In this document: one piece after another, positions 23,986 through 32,465 of the stretch
How the letters are laid out: the number at the start of each line of letters is the position of its first letter
Position numbering within the stretch: the stretch's first letter is position 1
Assembly: GCA_030065875.1 (NCBI GenBank)
Contig: JASJCR010000074.1
Location: forward strand, 1-46,713
Direction: 5' to 3'
Length of the DNA stretch: 46,713 nucleotides
Source: Ardenticatenaceae bacterium
GTDB taxonomy: Bacteria > Chloroflexota > Anaerolineae > Promineifilales > Promineifilaceae
The notes under the pieces: generated by a model
Database searches by the model: none
The model's input: the letters and a program-made list of their open reading frames with translations, nothing else
What the model was told of the DNA's origin: nothing
Made by a program: the position numbers and the translations under genes

Positions 23986-26240
23986 TTCATTGTCTCAAGC
24001 ACAGGGGCTTTATTGAGACAAATAGTATCTTCTGGCAGGCGAATTGTAAAGGAAGAACCGCCTAATAATTCACTCGTCGCTTCGATGTCCGCTCCCATCA
24101 GAGAGCAGAATTTTTTGGTAATGGCCAACCCCAAACCGGTTCCGCCGTAAGTCATTCGATCGTTACTTCGGGCCTGCTCAAACGGCTCAAAAATCATTTT
24201 GAGTTTGTCTTTGGGAATGCCTATCCCGCTGTCAACTACTTTGAAGCAAAGCCATTGACCGTCACGGAAAATTTCAACAGAAATATTTCCTCGCTGGGTA
24301 AATTTTGCGGCGTTGCCAACTAGATTGAGCAAGCTTTGAAATAATTTCTGCCGATCGGTATAAAGCTCGATGTCTGGCAAGTGATTTATTATTTTGAACT
24401 GGTTGGCGTTGTGAGCCACCAACGGTTCCGAAAGAGATTCTAATTCCAACAGCAGGCTGTCGAGTGAAAATTGTCCGGCATCGAGCGTGATTTTCCCGGT
24501 TTCCACCCGCGATAAATCGAGGATTTCGTTGATAATATTGAGAAGAAGACGGCCGGAGTTCTGAATGCGCAGTAAATCTTTGGCTTCGTGAGATTTGCCG
24601 ATTAAGAGCAAATCTTCGTAGAGCAGTTCACTGTAGCCAATGATCGAATTGAGGGGGGTTCGAAGTTCGTGACTCATATTGGCCAGGAATATGGTTTTTG
24701 CCTTGTTGGCTTCTTCCGCCTCTCTTTTCGCCTCGGCTAGCTGCTTGGTGCGCTGCAGGACCATCTCTTCAAGCTGCTCGCTGTAGAGGGTGAGATTTTG
24801 TTTCTGTTCCTGGAGCGATACCACCATCTGGTTAAAACCGGAAGTTAGATATCCCAGTTCATCTTGAAAGTGAACGGGTAACTCGGTATGTAAAATCCCC
24901 TGTTCGACATTGTGAACCCCCCGCAGCAAATCTTTTAACGGCTGGAGAAAGAAGCCGTTAAAAAAGAAGGGAGCAATCGCGATAATCAGAATTGGAATTG
25001 TTAGGAGGGCCAGCACCAAAACATACGCCGTGGCGTGCATGAAAAGTCGATAATCACGGTAGGTATGGGCAACCTCATAACGTTGACCGTCAACTTCCCC
25101 GATGGTGATAATGTATTTGCTGATCGGGTACGGCTCTTCAGAATACAAATTCAGATGTCGATCGCTAAAATACCAATGATCTATTTTTACAAGCTGATTT
25201 GGCAGCGGTTGGAGCAGGTCATCCCGTTTGGTAAGGCGTGGTTGATACACAGGCTGATCCGCTGCTGGATCGGCGGTATAAACCAGCGTGTAGGCGGAGC
25301 TTTCACGGTTACGATTTACCTGGCCGACAAAAGCGATCGACCCTGGTATCATTTCTTCAAAATAATCGATATCGTTTTCAATTAAAAAGAGAATTTGATC
25401 CACTTCATCTTGACGCTGCTGGTGATAAGCTGCCTGGCGAACAACCAGTGAAATTTGAGAAATTGCCCCGATGATAATTAGGGATATGAGCAAAAGTGAT
25501 ATATTTAACTTTGAAGTAAACGGGACAAATTCATCGGTATTGTTCAGGAAAATTAACACAAAACCGCTCAAAACGATTAGCATGCCTGTTTGAAAAAACA
25601 GAGAGTGAGTGAGCTCATCGATGATATTCGCCCCACGAGCGATATTTACAAAACCCAGGGAGATAAGCAGCAGGGTGAATAAGGCAAAATTGCGGGCCGC
25701 TTTGGCCTGATGACCGGCCGGTTGAAAGAATGAAGTGCGCTGCAGCCCTGCGTCTTGACTGAGCGAACGTGTTTGATAGATAAATACACCGGTAGAAACA
25801 AGATTTATAATCGTGATCAGAACTGTTGGAATTAAGATCGTGACAAAACTTCTGGTGCCATGAGTGAACCACTGCTGGTAATAAAATAAAATGGCCGTTG
25901 CAGCCAACCCGCACAAGGCGATTATGATTCGCCCAATCCACTGCGGCCAGGGTGACGGCAGGACTCTGGGAAAATAGAGTGAAAAGAAGCACAGGCAGGC
26001 GGAGGTTAGCAGGGCAAAAAAGTATTGCGGCGGTATAAATAGGACGAGCGACTGATCGTCAATGCTGGATGCCAAAAACCAGAATCCGGTGAACAAGGCG
26101 GAAGAGACAAAAGTGCCGATTAACCAGCGAGACGGGATCGATTTTGGTTTAAGCCAAATGAGATATGCCGCAATTAATGTGCTGAGGACAAAACTCGGCA
26201 AGCTCATGACTGAATTTTGATAAAATAGCAATTCGGTCAT
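23982..26240 (-). CDS. large membrane sensor histidine kinase
   Basis: The 752-residue protein has about seven N-terminal membrane helices (1-240), another helix (about 245-268), an extracytoplasmic sensor segment (about 270-400), a final helix (about 402-425), a HAMP domain (about 430-485), a coiled coil (about 487-515), HisKA with NMSHELRTPLNS, and an HATPase domain (LVGNAAKFTQRG, DSGIGIPKD, GGTGLGLAITKK). There is no receiver domain and no adjacent response regulator. It is first in an operon with a PH-like protein (ATGA overlap) and a J-domain protein. ATG 26240 is assumed; ATG 26207 is an in-frame alternative. Confidence 0.88.
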   Translation of the reverse strand: MTELLFYQNSVMSLPSFVLSTLIAAYLIWLKPKSIPSRWLIGTFVSSALFTGFWFLASSIDDQSLVLFIPPQYFFALLTSACLCFFSLYFPRVLPSPWPQWIGRIIIALCGLAATAILFYYQQWFTHGTRSFVTILIPTVLITIINLVSTGVFIYQTRSLSQDAGLQRTSFFQPAGHQAKAARNFALFTLLLISLGFVNIARGANIIDELTHSLFFQTGMLIVLSGFVLIFLNNTDEFVPFTSKLNISLLLISLIIIGAISQISLVVRQAAYHQQRQDEVDQILFLIENDIDYFEEMIPGSIAFVGQVNRNRESSAYTLVYTADPAADQPVYQPRLTKRDDLLQPLPNQLVKIDHWYFSDRHLNLYSEEPYPISKYIITIGEVDGQRYEVAHTYRDYRLFMHATAYVLVLALLTIPILIIAIAPFFFNGFFLQPLKDLLRGVHNVEQGILHTELPVHFQDELGYLTSGFNQMVVSLQEQKQNLTLYSEQLEEMVLQRTKQLAEAKREAEEANKAKTIFLANMSHELRTPLNSIIGYSELLYEDLLLIGKSHEAKDLLRIQNSGRLLLNIINEILDLSRVETGKITLDAGQFSLDSLLLELESLSEPLVAHNANQFKIINHLPDIELYTDRQKLFQSLLNLVGNAAKFTQRGNISVEIFRDGQWLCFKVVDSGIGIPKDKLKMIFEPFEQARSNDRMTYGGTGLGLAITKKFCSLMGADIEATSELLGGSSFTIRLPEDTICLNKAPVLETMK

Positions 26241-26424
26241 TGATTGTTTTCCATCTGGCTGGGGAAGAAAAATTAGTGCGTAGGCTGCTTAGATTTAAGA
26301 TTTAAGTTGCCAAAGACACCCCGGTTTCGATATGGTTTAAACAACCAAATGGAATAGAGAAATTTTGCCAGAATTGTCTTGCTTTCTCCATAGTCTATTC
26401 GTCCTGTAAGATTAAAGGGTGATC

Positions 26425-27534
26425 ATGACCTATTATTTCAACAGCACACCACGCGAAGACGGTTTTTTTATGCCGGGTGAGTTTGCGCCCCACGAAGGGT
26501 GCTGGATGTTGTGGCCAGAACGGCCGGATGTGTGGCGCGAGAATGCCCGGCCGGCTCAAGAGGCATTTGCCCAGGTTGCAGCGGCGATTTCCCGATTTGA
26601 GCCGGTGTTTATGGGTGTCCACCCGGAAAAAATCTCCCTGGCGCGCCGCATGCTGCCGGCCGAGGTTCAGCTTTTTCCGTTTAAATACAACGATGCCTGG
26701 ATTCGGGACAACGGCCCGACTTTTGTGATTTCCCGAGACGGCCGTCTGCGCGGGATAGATTGGGATTTTAACGCCTGGGGTGGTCTCTATCAGGATTTTA
26801 AAGAGGATGATGCCCTGGCCAGCCATCTCCTATCTTATTTGCAGGTGGGGCGGTACAAGGCCCCTTTGGTGTTGGAGGGTGGAGCCATTGACGTCGATGG
26901 TGAGGGAACGGTTATTGTAACCGCCCAAAATTTGCTTCATCCCAATCGCAACCCAACCTTATCTCGGGGGCAAATTGAAGATCACCTGAAGCGGTATTTA
27001 AATGTGGACAAAGTGATTTGGATTCCACGGGGCGTATTTAGGGATGAAACGGATGGTCATATCGATAACCTGTGCTGTTTTGTCCGGCCGGGGGTCGTGG
27101 CATTAACGTGGACCGATGACGAGCATGATCCGCAATACGAGAGCAGCCATCTGGCATTTCAAACGTTAAGCGAGGAAACGGATGCGCAGGGGCGCAAATT
27201 GGAAATTCACAAAATTCATCAGCCGGACCCGATCATAACCACGGCCGCCGAAGCGGCGGGTCTGGCCATCACGGAAAATTCTTGGCCCCGGCCTGAAAAT
27301 ACCCGACTCGCCGGATCTTATATCAACTACTATGTGGCCAACGGCGGGGTGATTGTGCCCCAATTTAAAGATCCGCATGATGAACCGGCTCTAGAAAAAA
27401 TTCAGCTTCTTTTTCCAGAGCGAGAAGTGGTGGGGGTGTATGCTCGGGAGATTTTACTGGGTGGTGGAAATATTCACTGTATCACTCAGCAGCAGCCTCA
27501 ATCGCTTGACTTTTCTTCCAGCAGCTCCAAATAG
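26425..27534 (+). CDS. aguA: agmatine deiminase
   Basis: Agmatine deiminase converts agmatine to N-carbamoylputrescine and ammonia in polyamine synthesis. The 369-residue protein shows the guanidine-modifying enzyme signatures: DAWIRDNGPTF, WDFNAWGG, the DETDGHIDN segment with catalytic Asp and His, and the nucleophilic Cys in GGGNIHCIT near the C-terminus. I chose ATG 26425 with AAAGGG directly upstream; the GTG at 26419 overlaps that site. No N-carbamoylputrescine amidase (aguB) is next to it. The final 37 bp overlap a convergent peptidase gene. Confidence 0.95.
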   Translation: MTYYFNSTPREDGFFMPGEFAPHEGCWMLWPERPDVWRENARPAQEAFAQVAAAISRFEPVFMGVHPEKISLARRMLPAEVQLFPFKYNDAWIRDNGPTFVISRDGRLRGIDWDFNAWGGLYQDFKEDDALASHLLSYLQVGRYKAPLVLEGGAIDVDGEGTVIVTAQNLLHPNRNPTLSRGQIEDHLKRYLNVDKVIWIPRGVFRDETDGHIDNLCCFVRPGVVALTWTDDEHDPQYESSHLAFQTLSEETDAQGRKLEIHKIHQPDPIITTAAEAAGLAITENSWPRPENTRLAGSYINYYVANGGVIVPQFKDPHDEPALEKIQLLFPEREVVGVYAREILLGGGNIHCITQQQPQSLDFSSSSSK

Positions 27535-28886
27535 GTGATTGCCGCTCCAATCGCCCGGAAGTAATTTTCGATCACAATATTTTCGTTGGGTCCATGGGCC
27601 CGACCCCCTTTGTGGGTGAAGCCCATGATGACCAGGTCATTGACTAACGGCCGAATGGTATGGGCGATAGGCACGCTGCCACCGGCCATTTCCAAAACCG
27701 CCGGTACGCCCCAATGTTTTTCATACGCCTGGGCGGCCAGCTGCATTGGCTGGGTGCGATGATCGAGATAAACGGCCGCCGCACCCATTTCAAATGACGG
27801 CACCTCAACTCGCACGCTCTCGGGTGCGAGCGCCTTGATGTGCCCGGTGACCTGGGACAAGACGACCTGTGGATCTTGATCGGGTACGAGACGGCAGCTT
27901 ATTTTGGCCATCGCTTTGGATGGTAAAACGGTTTTTACCCCTTCGGCCGTGTATCCACCCACGATGCCGTTGATCTCCAGCGTCGGCCGGATACCGGTTC
28001 GTTCGTGGGAAGTGTACCCGGGTTCTCCCCAGCGGGTTGGCGCCCCGGCAACTTGCTCCCAAGCCTCCTCAAAAATCGGATCAATGGCTCCCCAAGCCTG
28101 CCGCTCTGCCGCAGAAAAATCACGCACGTTTTCATAAAATCCGGGCACGGTTATGGCACCGGTTTCATCATGGAGTTGGGCCAGTATTTCTGTCAAAGCC
28201 TGGATGGGGTTGTGAACGGACCCACCGTAATGACCGGAATGCAAATCTTTTTGGGGGCCAAACACGTGAACTTCGAGGGTAATGATGCCTCGTAGACCGC
28301 AAACAAGTGAGGGCTGCTCCGGCTTAACGATGCCGCCATCGCAAATAATGCCGATATCGGCTTTTAACCGTTCCGGTTCGGCCGCGGCAAACGCTTCGAT
28401 CGTTTCGGAACCTGATTCTTCTTCTCCTTCAAACAGGAGCTTGACGTTGACCGGCAGCCGGCCGCCGCCGGAAAGCATCAGCGATTCAACCGCTTTAACT
28501 TGACTCATGACGTTGATTTTTGAGTCGGTTGCCCCTCTGGCATAGAGCAGCCCATCTTTCTCGACCGGTTCAAATGGATCGGTAACCCAACCATCTTCGA
28601 GAGCGGCCGGCTGAACGTCGTAATGGCCATAAATCAGGACGGTCGGGGCTTGCGGCCCGGCCTCCAGCCACTGGGCAAACACCAGGGGGTGTCGACCTTC
28701 TGGAACGTGAATCTGCTCAATTTGAGTAAACCCGATGCGCTGCAGATCGGCCGATAGCCAATCGGCCGCTCGCTGTACATCGGCTGTATGGTGCGCCTGG
28801 GTGCTGATGCTGGGGATGCGAATGAGATCTTTAAGCTGCCCTAAAAATTGTTCCTGGTGGGTTTCTAGATACTCATGGGGGGTCAT
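27498..28886 (-). CDS. M20 family metallopeptidase (dipeptidase-like)
   Basis: The 462-residue protein has the M20 zinc-binding motifs: YGHYDVQPA, ARGATDSKIN with the bridging Asp, and EGEEESGS with the catalytic Glu. A lid/dimerisation region lies at about 190-350, with GGYTAEGVKT. The C-terminal His is in GFTHKGGRAHGPNE. Layout and length match PepV/CNDP-like dipeptidases. GGAGGA sits before ATG 28886. The 3' end overlaps aguA by 37 bp tail to tail, so no terminator fits between them. Confidence 0.9.
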   Translation of the reverse strand: MTPHEYLETHQEQFLGQLKDLIRIPSISTQAHHTADVQRAADWLSADLQRIGFTQIEQIHVPEGRHPLVFAQWLEAGPQAPTVLIYGHYDVQPAALEDGWVTDPFEPVEKDGLLYARGATDSKINVMSQVKAVESLMLSGGGRLPVNVKLLFEGEEESGSETIEAFAAAEPERLKADIGIICDGGIVKPEQPSLVCGLRGIITLEVHVFGPQKDLHSGHYGGSVHNPIQALTEILAQLHDETGAITVPGFYENVRDFSAAERQAWGAIDPIFEEAWEQVAGAPTRWGEPGYTSHERTGIRPTLEINGIVGGYTAEGVKTVLPSKAMAKISCRLVPDQDPQVVLSQVTGHIKALAPESVRVEVPSFEMGAAAVYLDHRTQPMQLAAQAYEKHWGVPAVLEMAGGSVPIAHTIRPLVNDLVIMGFTHKGGRAHGPNENIVIENYFRAIGAAITYLELLEEKSSD

Positions 28887-28974
28887 GAAAATTTCCTCCT
28901 AGTGGGGGGTGAAGCGTGGGAATTGTAATCCTTTCCCATAATTTTACAATGAGGAATAACTTGTTGGAGAGGAT

Positions 28975-29055
28975 GCCTGAGCCTGTCGAAGGCGGAGTCG
29001 GATCCAAACAGCGAATCGAATTTGTACAGCCGCTTTGGCTTCGACAGGCTCAGCC
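28975..29055. repeat. inverted-repeat element with 14-bp perfect core arms
   Basis: TGAGCCTGTCGAAG (28978-28991) and CTTCGACAGGCTCA (29039-29052) are perfect reverse complements about 47 bp apart. A single arm of the same type is present at about 3769-3787. Repeats of this sequence are common in intergenic DNA of several environmental bacterial groups. Confidence 0.75.
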
Positions 29056-29190
29056 AGCGTTTTGTGGCATTTTTAAATGCTTTCTGAGGATTAGACTGTG
29101 TTGACATTTGGGAATTTTCTTCACCCCCGCATTGAAATGCCGGGGCTAAAGGGCCTGACCTGATGGCAAACCAACCCTTTAGCCGTCGGT

Positions 29191-29318
29191 TTTTGAGTTT
29201 TAACAAATTAATACCGATACAGCGCCCTCATTCCCGCGAAAGCGGGAATCCACTGGATGGCCACCGATGGATCCCCACCGTAGTTTACCCCCGTGAAGAC
29301 GGGGGCCAGGATGACGAG
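29191..29318 (+). repeat. dispersed hairpin repeat, copy 2
   Basis: It contains TTTTGAGTTTTAACAAATTA, the hairpin ATTCCCGCGAAAGCGGGAAT, a GGATCCCC segment and CCCCCGTGAAGACGGGGG. It is most similar to copy 1 at 6657, including the part upstream of the hairpin and the second hairpin. Confidence 0.85.
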
Positions 29319-29442
29319 TCTCTTTTGAAGTCGGTTCATATCCACATTTATTTGTAAATCTGCAATATTCATCGGCAAAAGTAATTAAGAAAGCTTAAGT
29401 TACAGAGTATTAGGTAAGTTGCTAAAAAGTTTTCTGAAGAAG

Positions 29443-29512
29443 GTGTCCGCAGATTACGCAGATTTTCGCAGATTACAGAAAAAAATCTGCGGCCATCTGC
29501 GGATATTTTTTC
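29443..29512. repeat. TCCGCAGATT-type repeat with internal complementarity
   Basis: Alternating GCAGATT units on one side and AATCTGCGG / ATCTGCGGA on the other can fold back on themselves. It resembles the arms that flank the methyltransferase gene at 6787-7980. A T run follows, so it may also help end transcription from the HAD gene side. Confidence 0.6.
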
Positions 29513-29529
29513 GTAAAACCTTTTGCTGA

Positions 29530-30342
29530 CTACTTAAACAAATATTTATCCAGCGCCAGGGGAATCCCGTCTTCATCGTTGGTGGCCGTGACGTACGTCG
29601 CCGCTTCTTTGATGCGCGGCATGGCGTTTCCCATAGCCACCCCGATGCCGGCCCAGCTGATCATTTCAAGATCATTGTCGCTGTCCCCAAAAGCGATGGT
29701 ATTTTCGTAGCCAATCCCCAGATCGTCGAGCAAAATTTTTAACCCACCCCCTTTTGATGTGCCGAGAGGAACGAGTTCCAGCATGTCAATTTGCGACATA
29801 ACCAGCGTGGCCCGGCCGGTGAATTGTTGCTCCAGGAGAGGGGAGATTGATTTTAGACGCTCCGGTTGATCGAGCAGGATGAACTTCTGAAATGGCGCAT
29901 GATCCATTAAATTTTCTACCGATCCAACTTCGATGGGGTATGGCTCGTCAAAATCGACCAGCCGGGAGGTTAAGGGGTTGTTGCGCGTGGTAAAAATTTG
30001 GGTGTCTTTATACGTCACAAACGTACAGTGGTGGGCCTCGGCCGCTGCGGCGATTTCACCCGCTAAATCATTGGCCAGATGGACCTCGTGACGCAAGGTG
30101 CCGTCAGGGTTGGCGATAATTAACCCTTGTGAATAAACTCCCGGCGTATTTAAGCCCAATTCTTGTTTGATTTGGCCGGATGAGGCGCGCGTTTTGCCGG
30201 TGGCGATTACCACCGGAACGCCGGCGGCGGAGGCGCGCCTTAAGGCGTTTTTGGTGCCGATTGTGATGGTATGTTTTGAGGTGAGCAGGGTGCCGTCAAG
30301 ATCGACAGCGATACATTGGATGTTGGGATTAATAAATGACAT
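29530..30342 (-). CDS. Cof-type HAD-superfamily phosphatase
   Basis: The 270-residue protein carries all four HAD motifs: VDLDGTLLTSKH (nucleophile and general acid Asp), VIATGKTRA (motif II Thr), the later Lys in the GTSKGGGLK segment (motif III), and FGDSDNDLEM (motif IV). The cap type matches the Cof/YidA group of sugar-phosphate or FMN phosphatases. The substrate cannot be inferred. It is monocistronic, with repeat-rich gaps on both sides. Confidence 0.9.
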   Translation of the reverse strand: MSFINPNIQCIAVDLDGTLLTSKHTITIGTKNALRRASAAGVPVVIATGKTRASSGQIKQELGLNTPGVYSQGLIIANPDGTLRHEVHLANDLAGEIAAAAEAHHCTFVTYKDTQIFTTRNNPLTSRLVDFDEPYPIEVGSVENLMDHAPFQKFILLDQPERLKSISPLLEQQFTGRATLVMSQIDMLELVPLGTSKGGGLKILLDDLGIGYENTIAFGDSDNDLEMISWAGIGVAMGNAMPRIKEAATYVTATNDEDGIPLALDKYLFK

Positions 30343-30705
30343 ATGCAGTACGTATATTGGCCTATTGTTTGACGCATTTCGTGCGTAAATTTTAGACCAA
30401 TGGTGTTGAAAAGTGGTTTTGATCGCTTTAAAATGACTTCAGCTTTGAGAGAATAGCTTGGGAAACCAATCCGTCAAACGATAACAAAAATTTAAATCAA
30501 ATTTTAAGTAGGTCAACGAACATTTTTTATTGTGAAAGGGCCGTCAAATATTTTTCGCCTCTGACTTCTTTCCTAAAAAGATTCGGTAGCGAACTTGTTA
30601 GAGTTCTGTTTTCAGATAGTCCGACAAGTTTCCCTCATCGTGTCGGTTCAGGGGCAGGAAGGTAGTTTGATGATTGAGAAAATGCGCTATTTAGTCCGAC
30701 AAATT

Positions 30706-30794
30706 CCCCCTCCCGACGCGGGAGGGGGCTAGGGGGTGGGTCTCCTAAAGATCAACTGACCCCTCCCCCAGCCCCTCCCCGATTCGGGGAGGGG
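30706..30794. repeat. GC-rich inverted-repeat element
   Basis: CCCCCTCCCGACGCGGGAGG at the left and CCCCTCCCCGATTCGGGGAG at the right are each self-complementary hairpins, and with their flanks (CTAGGGGGTGGGTC and GACCCCTCCCCCAG) they are also mutual inverted repeats. Such CCCTCCC-type repeats are frequent in bacterial intergenic DNA. Confidence 0.75.
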
Positions 30795-30892
30795 TGCTCG
30801 TCGAGCTGTTTAAGGGGAGAATTTTTACCTGTCCGCCCTTGAACCAGGCACGGGAGGGGGGTGCAAAGTTTAAAAAAATTATGTCATACACG

Positions 30893-30911
30893 ATGTATTT
30901 GATAGATACAT
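30893..30911 (+). promoter_or_regulatory. 19-bp palindrome upstream of pdxS, possible operator
   Basis: ATGTAT and ATACAT form a perfect 6-bp inversion with a 7-bp centre (TTGATAG), ending 16 bp before the pdxS start and just before its ribosome binding site AAAGGAGA. A regulator of B6 synthesis could bind here. No recognised PdxR-type motif was confirmed. Confidence 0.35.
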
Positions 30912-30927
30912 ATTGAAAGGAGAAAAA

Positions 30928-31842
30928 ATGACTCAGGAAAACGGCCGTCAAGGCGACAAAAATGTTGTGGGAAGCTTCAAGGTCAAAGCGGGCTTAGCCC
31001 AAATGTTAAAAGGCGGGGTGATTATGGATGTGGTCACCCCTGAACAGGCGGTGATCGCCGAAGAGGCTGGTGCGGTGGCCGTCATGGCTCTCGAGCGGGT
31101 GCCGGCCGATATCCGGGTGCAGGGAGGGGTCGCTCGCATGTCCGATCCGGGTATGATCAAGGAGATTATCGACGCCGTATCGATTCCGGTAATGGCCAAA
31201 GCCCGTATCGGCCATTTTGTCGAGGCTCAGATCCTCGAAGCCATTGGAGTAGACTATGTTGATGAAAGCGAAGTCTTAACCCCCGCCGATGAGGTGTATC
31301 ACATCAACAAACACGACTTCAAAGTTCCTTTTGTGTGCGGCTGCCGCAATCTGGGAGAAGCCCTGCGCCGCGTTGGTGAGGGGGCGGCGATGATTCGCAC
31401 CAAAGGGGAAGCGGGAACCGGTGACGTGGTCGAGGCGGTTCGCCATGCCCGTACCGTGCTGGGTGATATTCGCCGGCTGCAGCTGATGCCGGATGAAGAA
31501 TTGATGACCTTTGCCAAAAATATCGGCGCACCGTATGAGCTGGTCAAGCAGACCAAGGAGCTGGGACGGTTGCCGGTGGTCAATTTTGCGGCCGGTGGCA
31601 TTGCTACCCCGGCCGATGCCGCCCTGATGATGCAAATCGGGGTTGATGGGGTGTTTGTCGGGTCCGGGATTTTCAAGAGCGGCAATCCGGCCTCGCGGGC
31701 CAAAGCGATTGTCGAAGCCACTACCCACTTTAAAAATGCCGAGATTTTGGCCCGGGTCAGTGAAAACCTCGGTGAACCGATGGTCGGTATCAACGTGTCA
31801 AGCTTGCCGGAGGAAGAGCATCTGGCCGTAAGAGGCTGGTAG
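30928..31842 (+). CDS. pdxS: pyridoxal 5'-phosphate synthase subunit PdxS
   Basis: PdxS makes PLP from ribose 5-phosphate, glyceraldehyde 3-phosphate and ammonia. The 304-residue protein is a full-length (beta/alpha)8 barrel with the signatures GGVIMDVVTPEQA, VMAKARIGHFVEAQ (catalytic Lys), the CGCRNLGEALRR segment, VNFAAGGIATPADA and the phosphate site GVFVGSGIFKS. ATG 30928 has AAAGGAGA upstream; an in-frame TTG at 30913 overlaps that site and is not needed. pdxT follows after 33 bp and supplies ammonia. Confidence 0.97.
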   Translation: MTQENGRQGDKNVVGSFKVKAGLAQMLKGGVIMDVVTPEQAVIAEEAGAVAVMALERVPADIRVQGGVARMSDPGMIKEIIDAVSIPVMAKARIGHFVEAQILEAIGVDYVDESEVLTPADEVYHINKHDFKVPFVCGCRNLGEALRRVGEGAAMIRTKGEAGTGDVVEAVRHARTVLGDIRRLQLMPDEELMTFAKNIGAPYELVKQTKELGRLPVVNFAAGGIATPADAALMMQIGVDGVFVGSGIFKSGNPASRAKAIVEATTHFKNAEILARVSENLGEPMVGINVSSLPEEEHLAVRGW

Positions 31843-31875
31843 GGAGAAGGGTCACAACCCTTTCCGCGAAATGTT

Positions 31876-32463
31876 ATGAAAATCGGCGTTTTAGCCCTAC
31901 AGGGGGCTTTTATTGAGCACATCAAAATGCTGCGCAGCTTGGGAGCTGCGGCCGTTGAGGTGCGTTTACCGCAAGATTTGGATGATCTGGATGGTTTGAT
32001 TATTCCCGGTGGTGAGAGTACCACCATCGGGAAATTGGCCGTCCAATACGGGTTAATGGAACCGCTGCGCAGCTTTGCCGCGGAGCGGCCGGTGTGGGGT
32101 ACCTGTGCCGGCATGATATTTATGGCTCGGGAAATCGGGTTAGACCAGCCGCTGTTGGGGGTGATGGATATCGTCGTGGAGCGCAACGCGTTTGGTCGGC
32201 AGATTGACAGCTTTGAGGTTGATTTGATGATTGACGGGATTGCTGAGTCAGACCGGCCGTTTCCCGCGGTTTTTATTCGCGCCCCGCGCTTAATCGCGGT
32301 GGGTCGTCACGGTCAGGTCCTGGCTCGCTTGGCGGATGGGACCGCTGTGGCGGCCCGCGAAGGGCAGTGGCTGGTCACCTCTTTTCATCCTGAGCTGAGT
32401 GATGACGGCCGGCTCCATCAATATTTTATGCACATGGTGGAGGCGCAAAAAGTAGCGGTTTGA
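31876..32463 (+). CDS. pdxT: PLP synthase glutaminase subunit PdxT
   Basis: The 195-residue class I glutaminase has the GGESTT oxyanion segment (46-51), nucleophile Cys77 in WGTCAGMI and the His/Glu pair in SFHPEL near the C-terminus. It releases ammonia from glutamine and channels it into PdxS. It ends only 2 bp before the stop of a convergent histidine kinase gene. Confidence 0.96.
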   Translation: MKIGVLALQGAFIEHIKMLRSLGAAAVEVRLPQDLDDLDGLIIPGGESTTIGKLAVQYGLMEPLRSFAAERPVWGTCAGMIFMAREIGLDQPLLGVMDIVVERNAFGRQIDSFEVDLMIDGIAESDRPFPAVFIRAPRLIAVGRHGQVLARLADGTAVAAREGQWLVTSFHPELSDDGRLHQYFMHMVEAQKVAV

Positions 32464-32465
32464 AT

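Larger units (their letters stand above)
28887..29529. other. intergenic gap of repeats, no gene
   Basis: This 643-bp gap holds an inverted pair of GCCTGAGCCTGTCGAAGGC-type repeats (28975-29055), a CCCCGGCATTTCAATGC-type short repeat near 29123-29145, copy 2 of the dispersed hairpin repeat (29191-29318) and a TCCGCAGATT repeat (29443-29512). An open frame at 28883-29206 is entirely repeat-encoded and not a gene. Confidence 0.7.
30343..30927. other. intergenic gap upstream of pdxS
   Basis: The 585 bp contain no supported gene. They include two imperfect direct repeats of TAGTCCGACAA (about 30615 and 30691), a GC-rich inverted element (30706-30794) and a 19-bp palindrome just before pdxS (30893-30911). 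Confidence 0.65.

Noticed and set aside
28883..29206. 107-residue open frame on the - strand
   Set aside because: It runs through known repeat sequence (the inverted GCCTGAGCCTG element), has no domain and starts in a repeat-rich gap.
31299..32186. 295-residue open frame antisense to pdxS/pdxT
   Set aside because: It is the shadow of two highly conserved genes, with low-complexity Ser/Pro/Arg composition typical of antisense frames.
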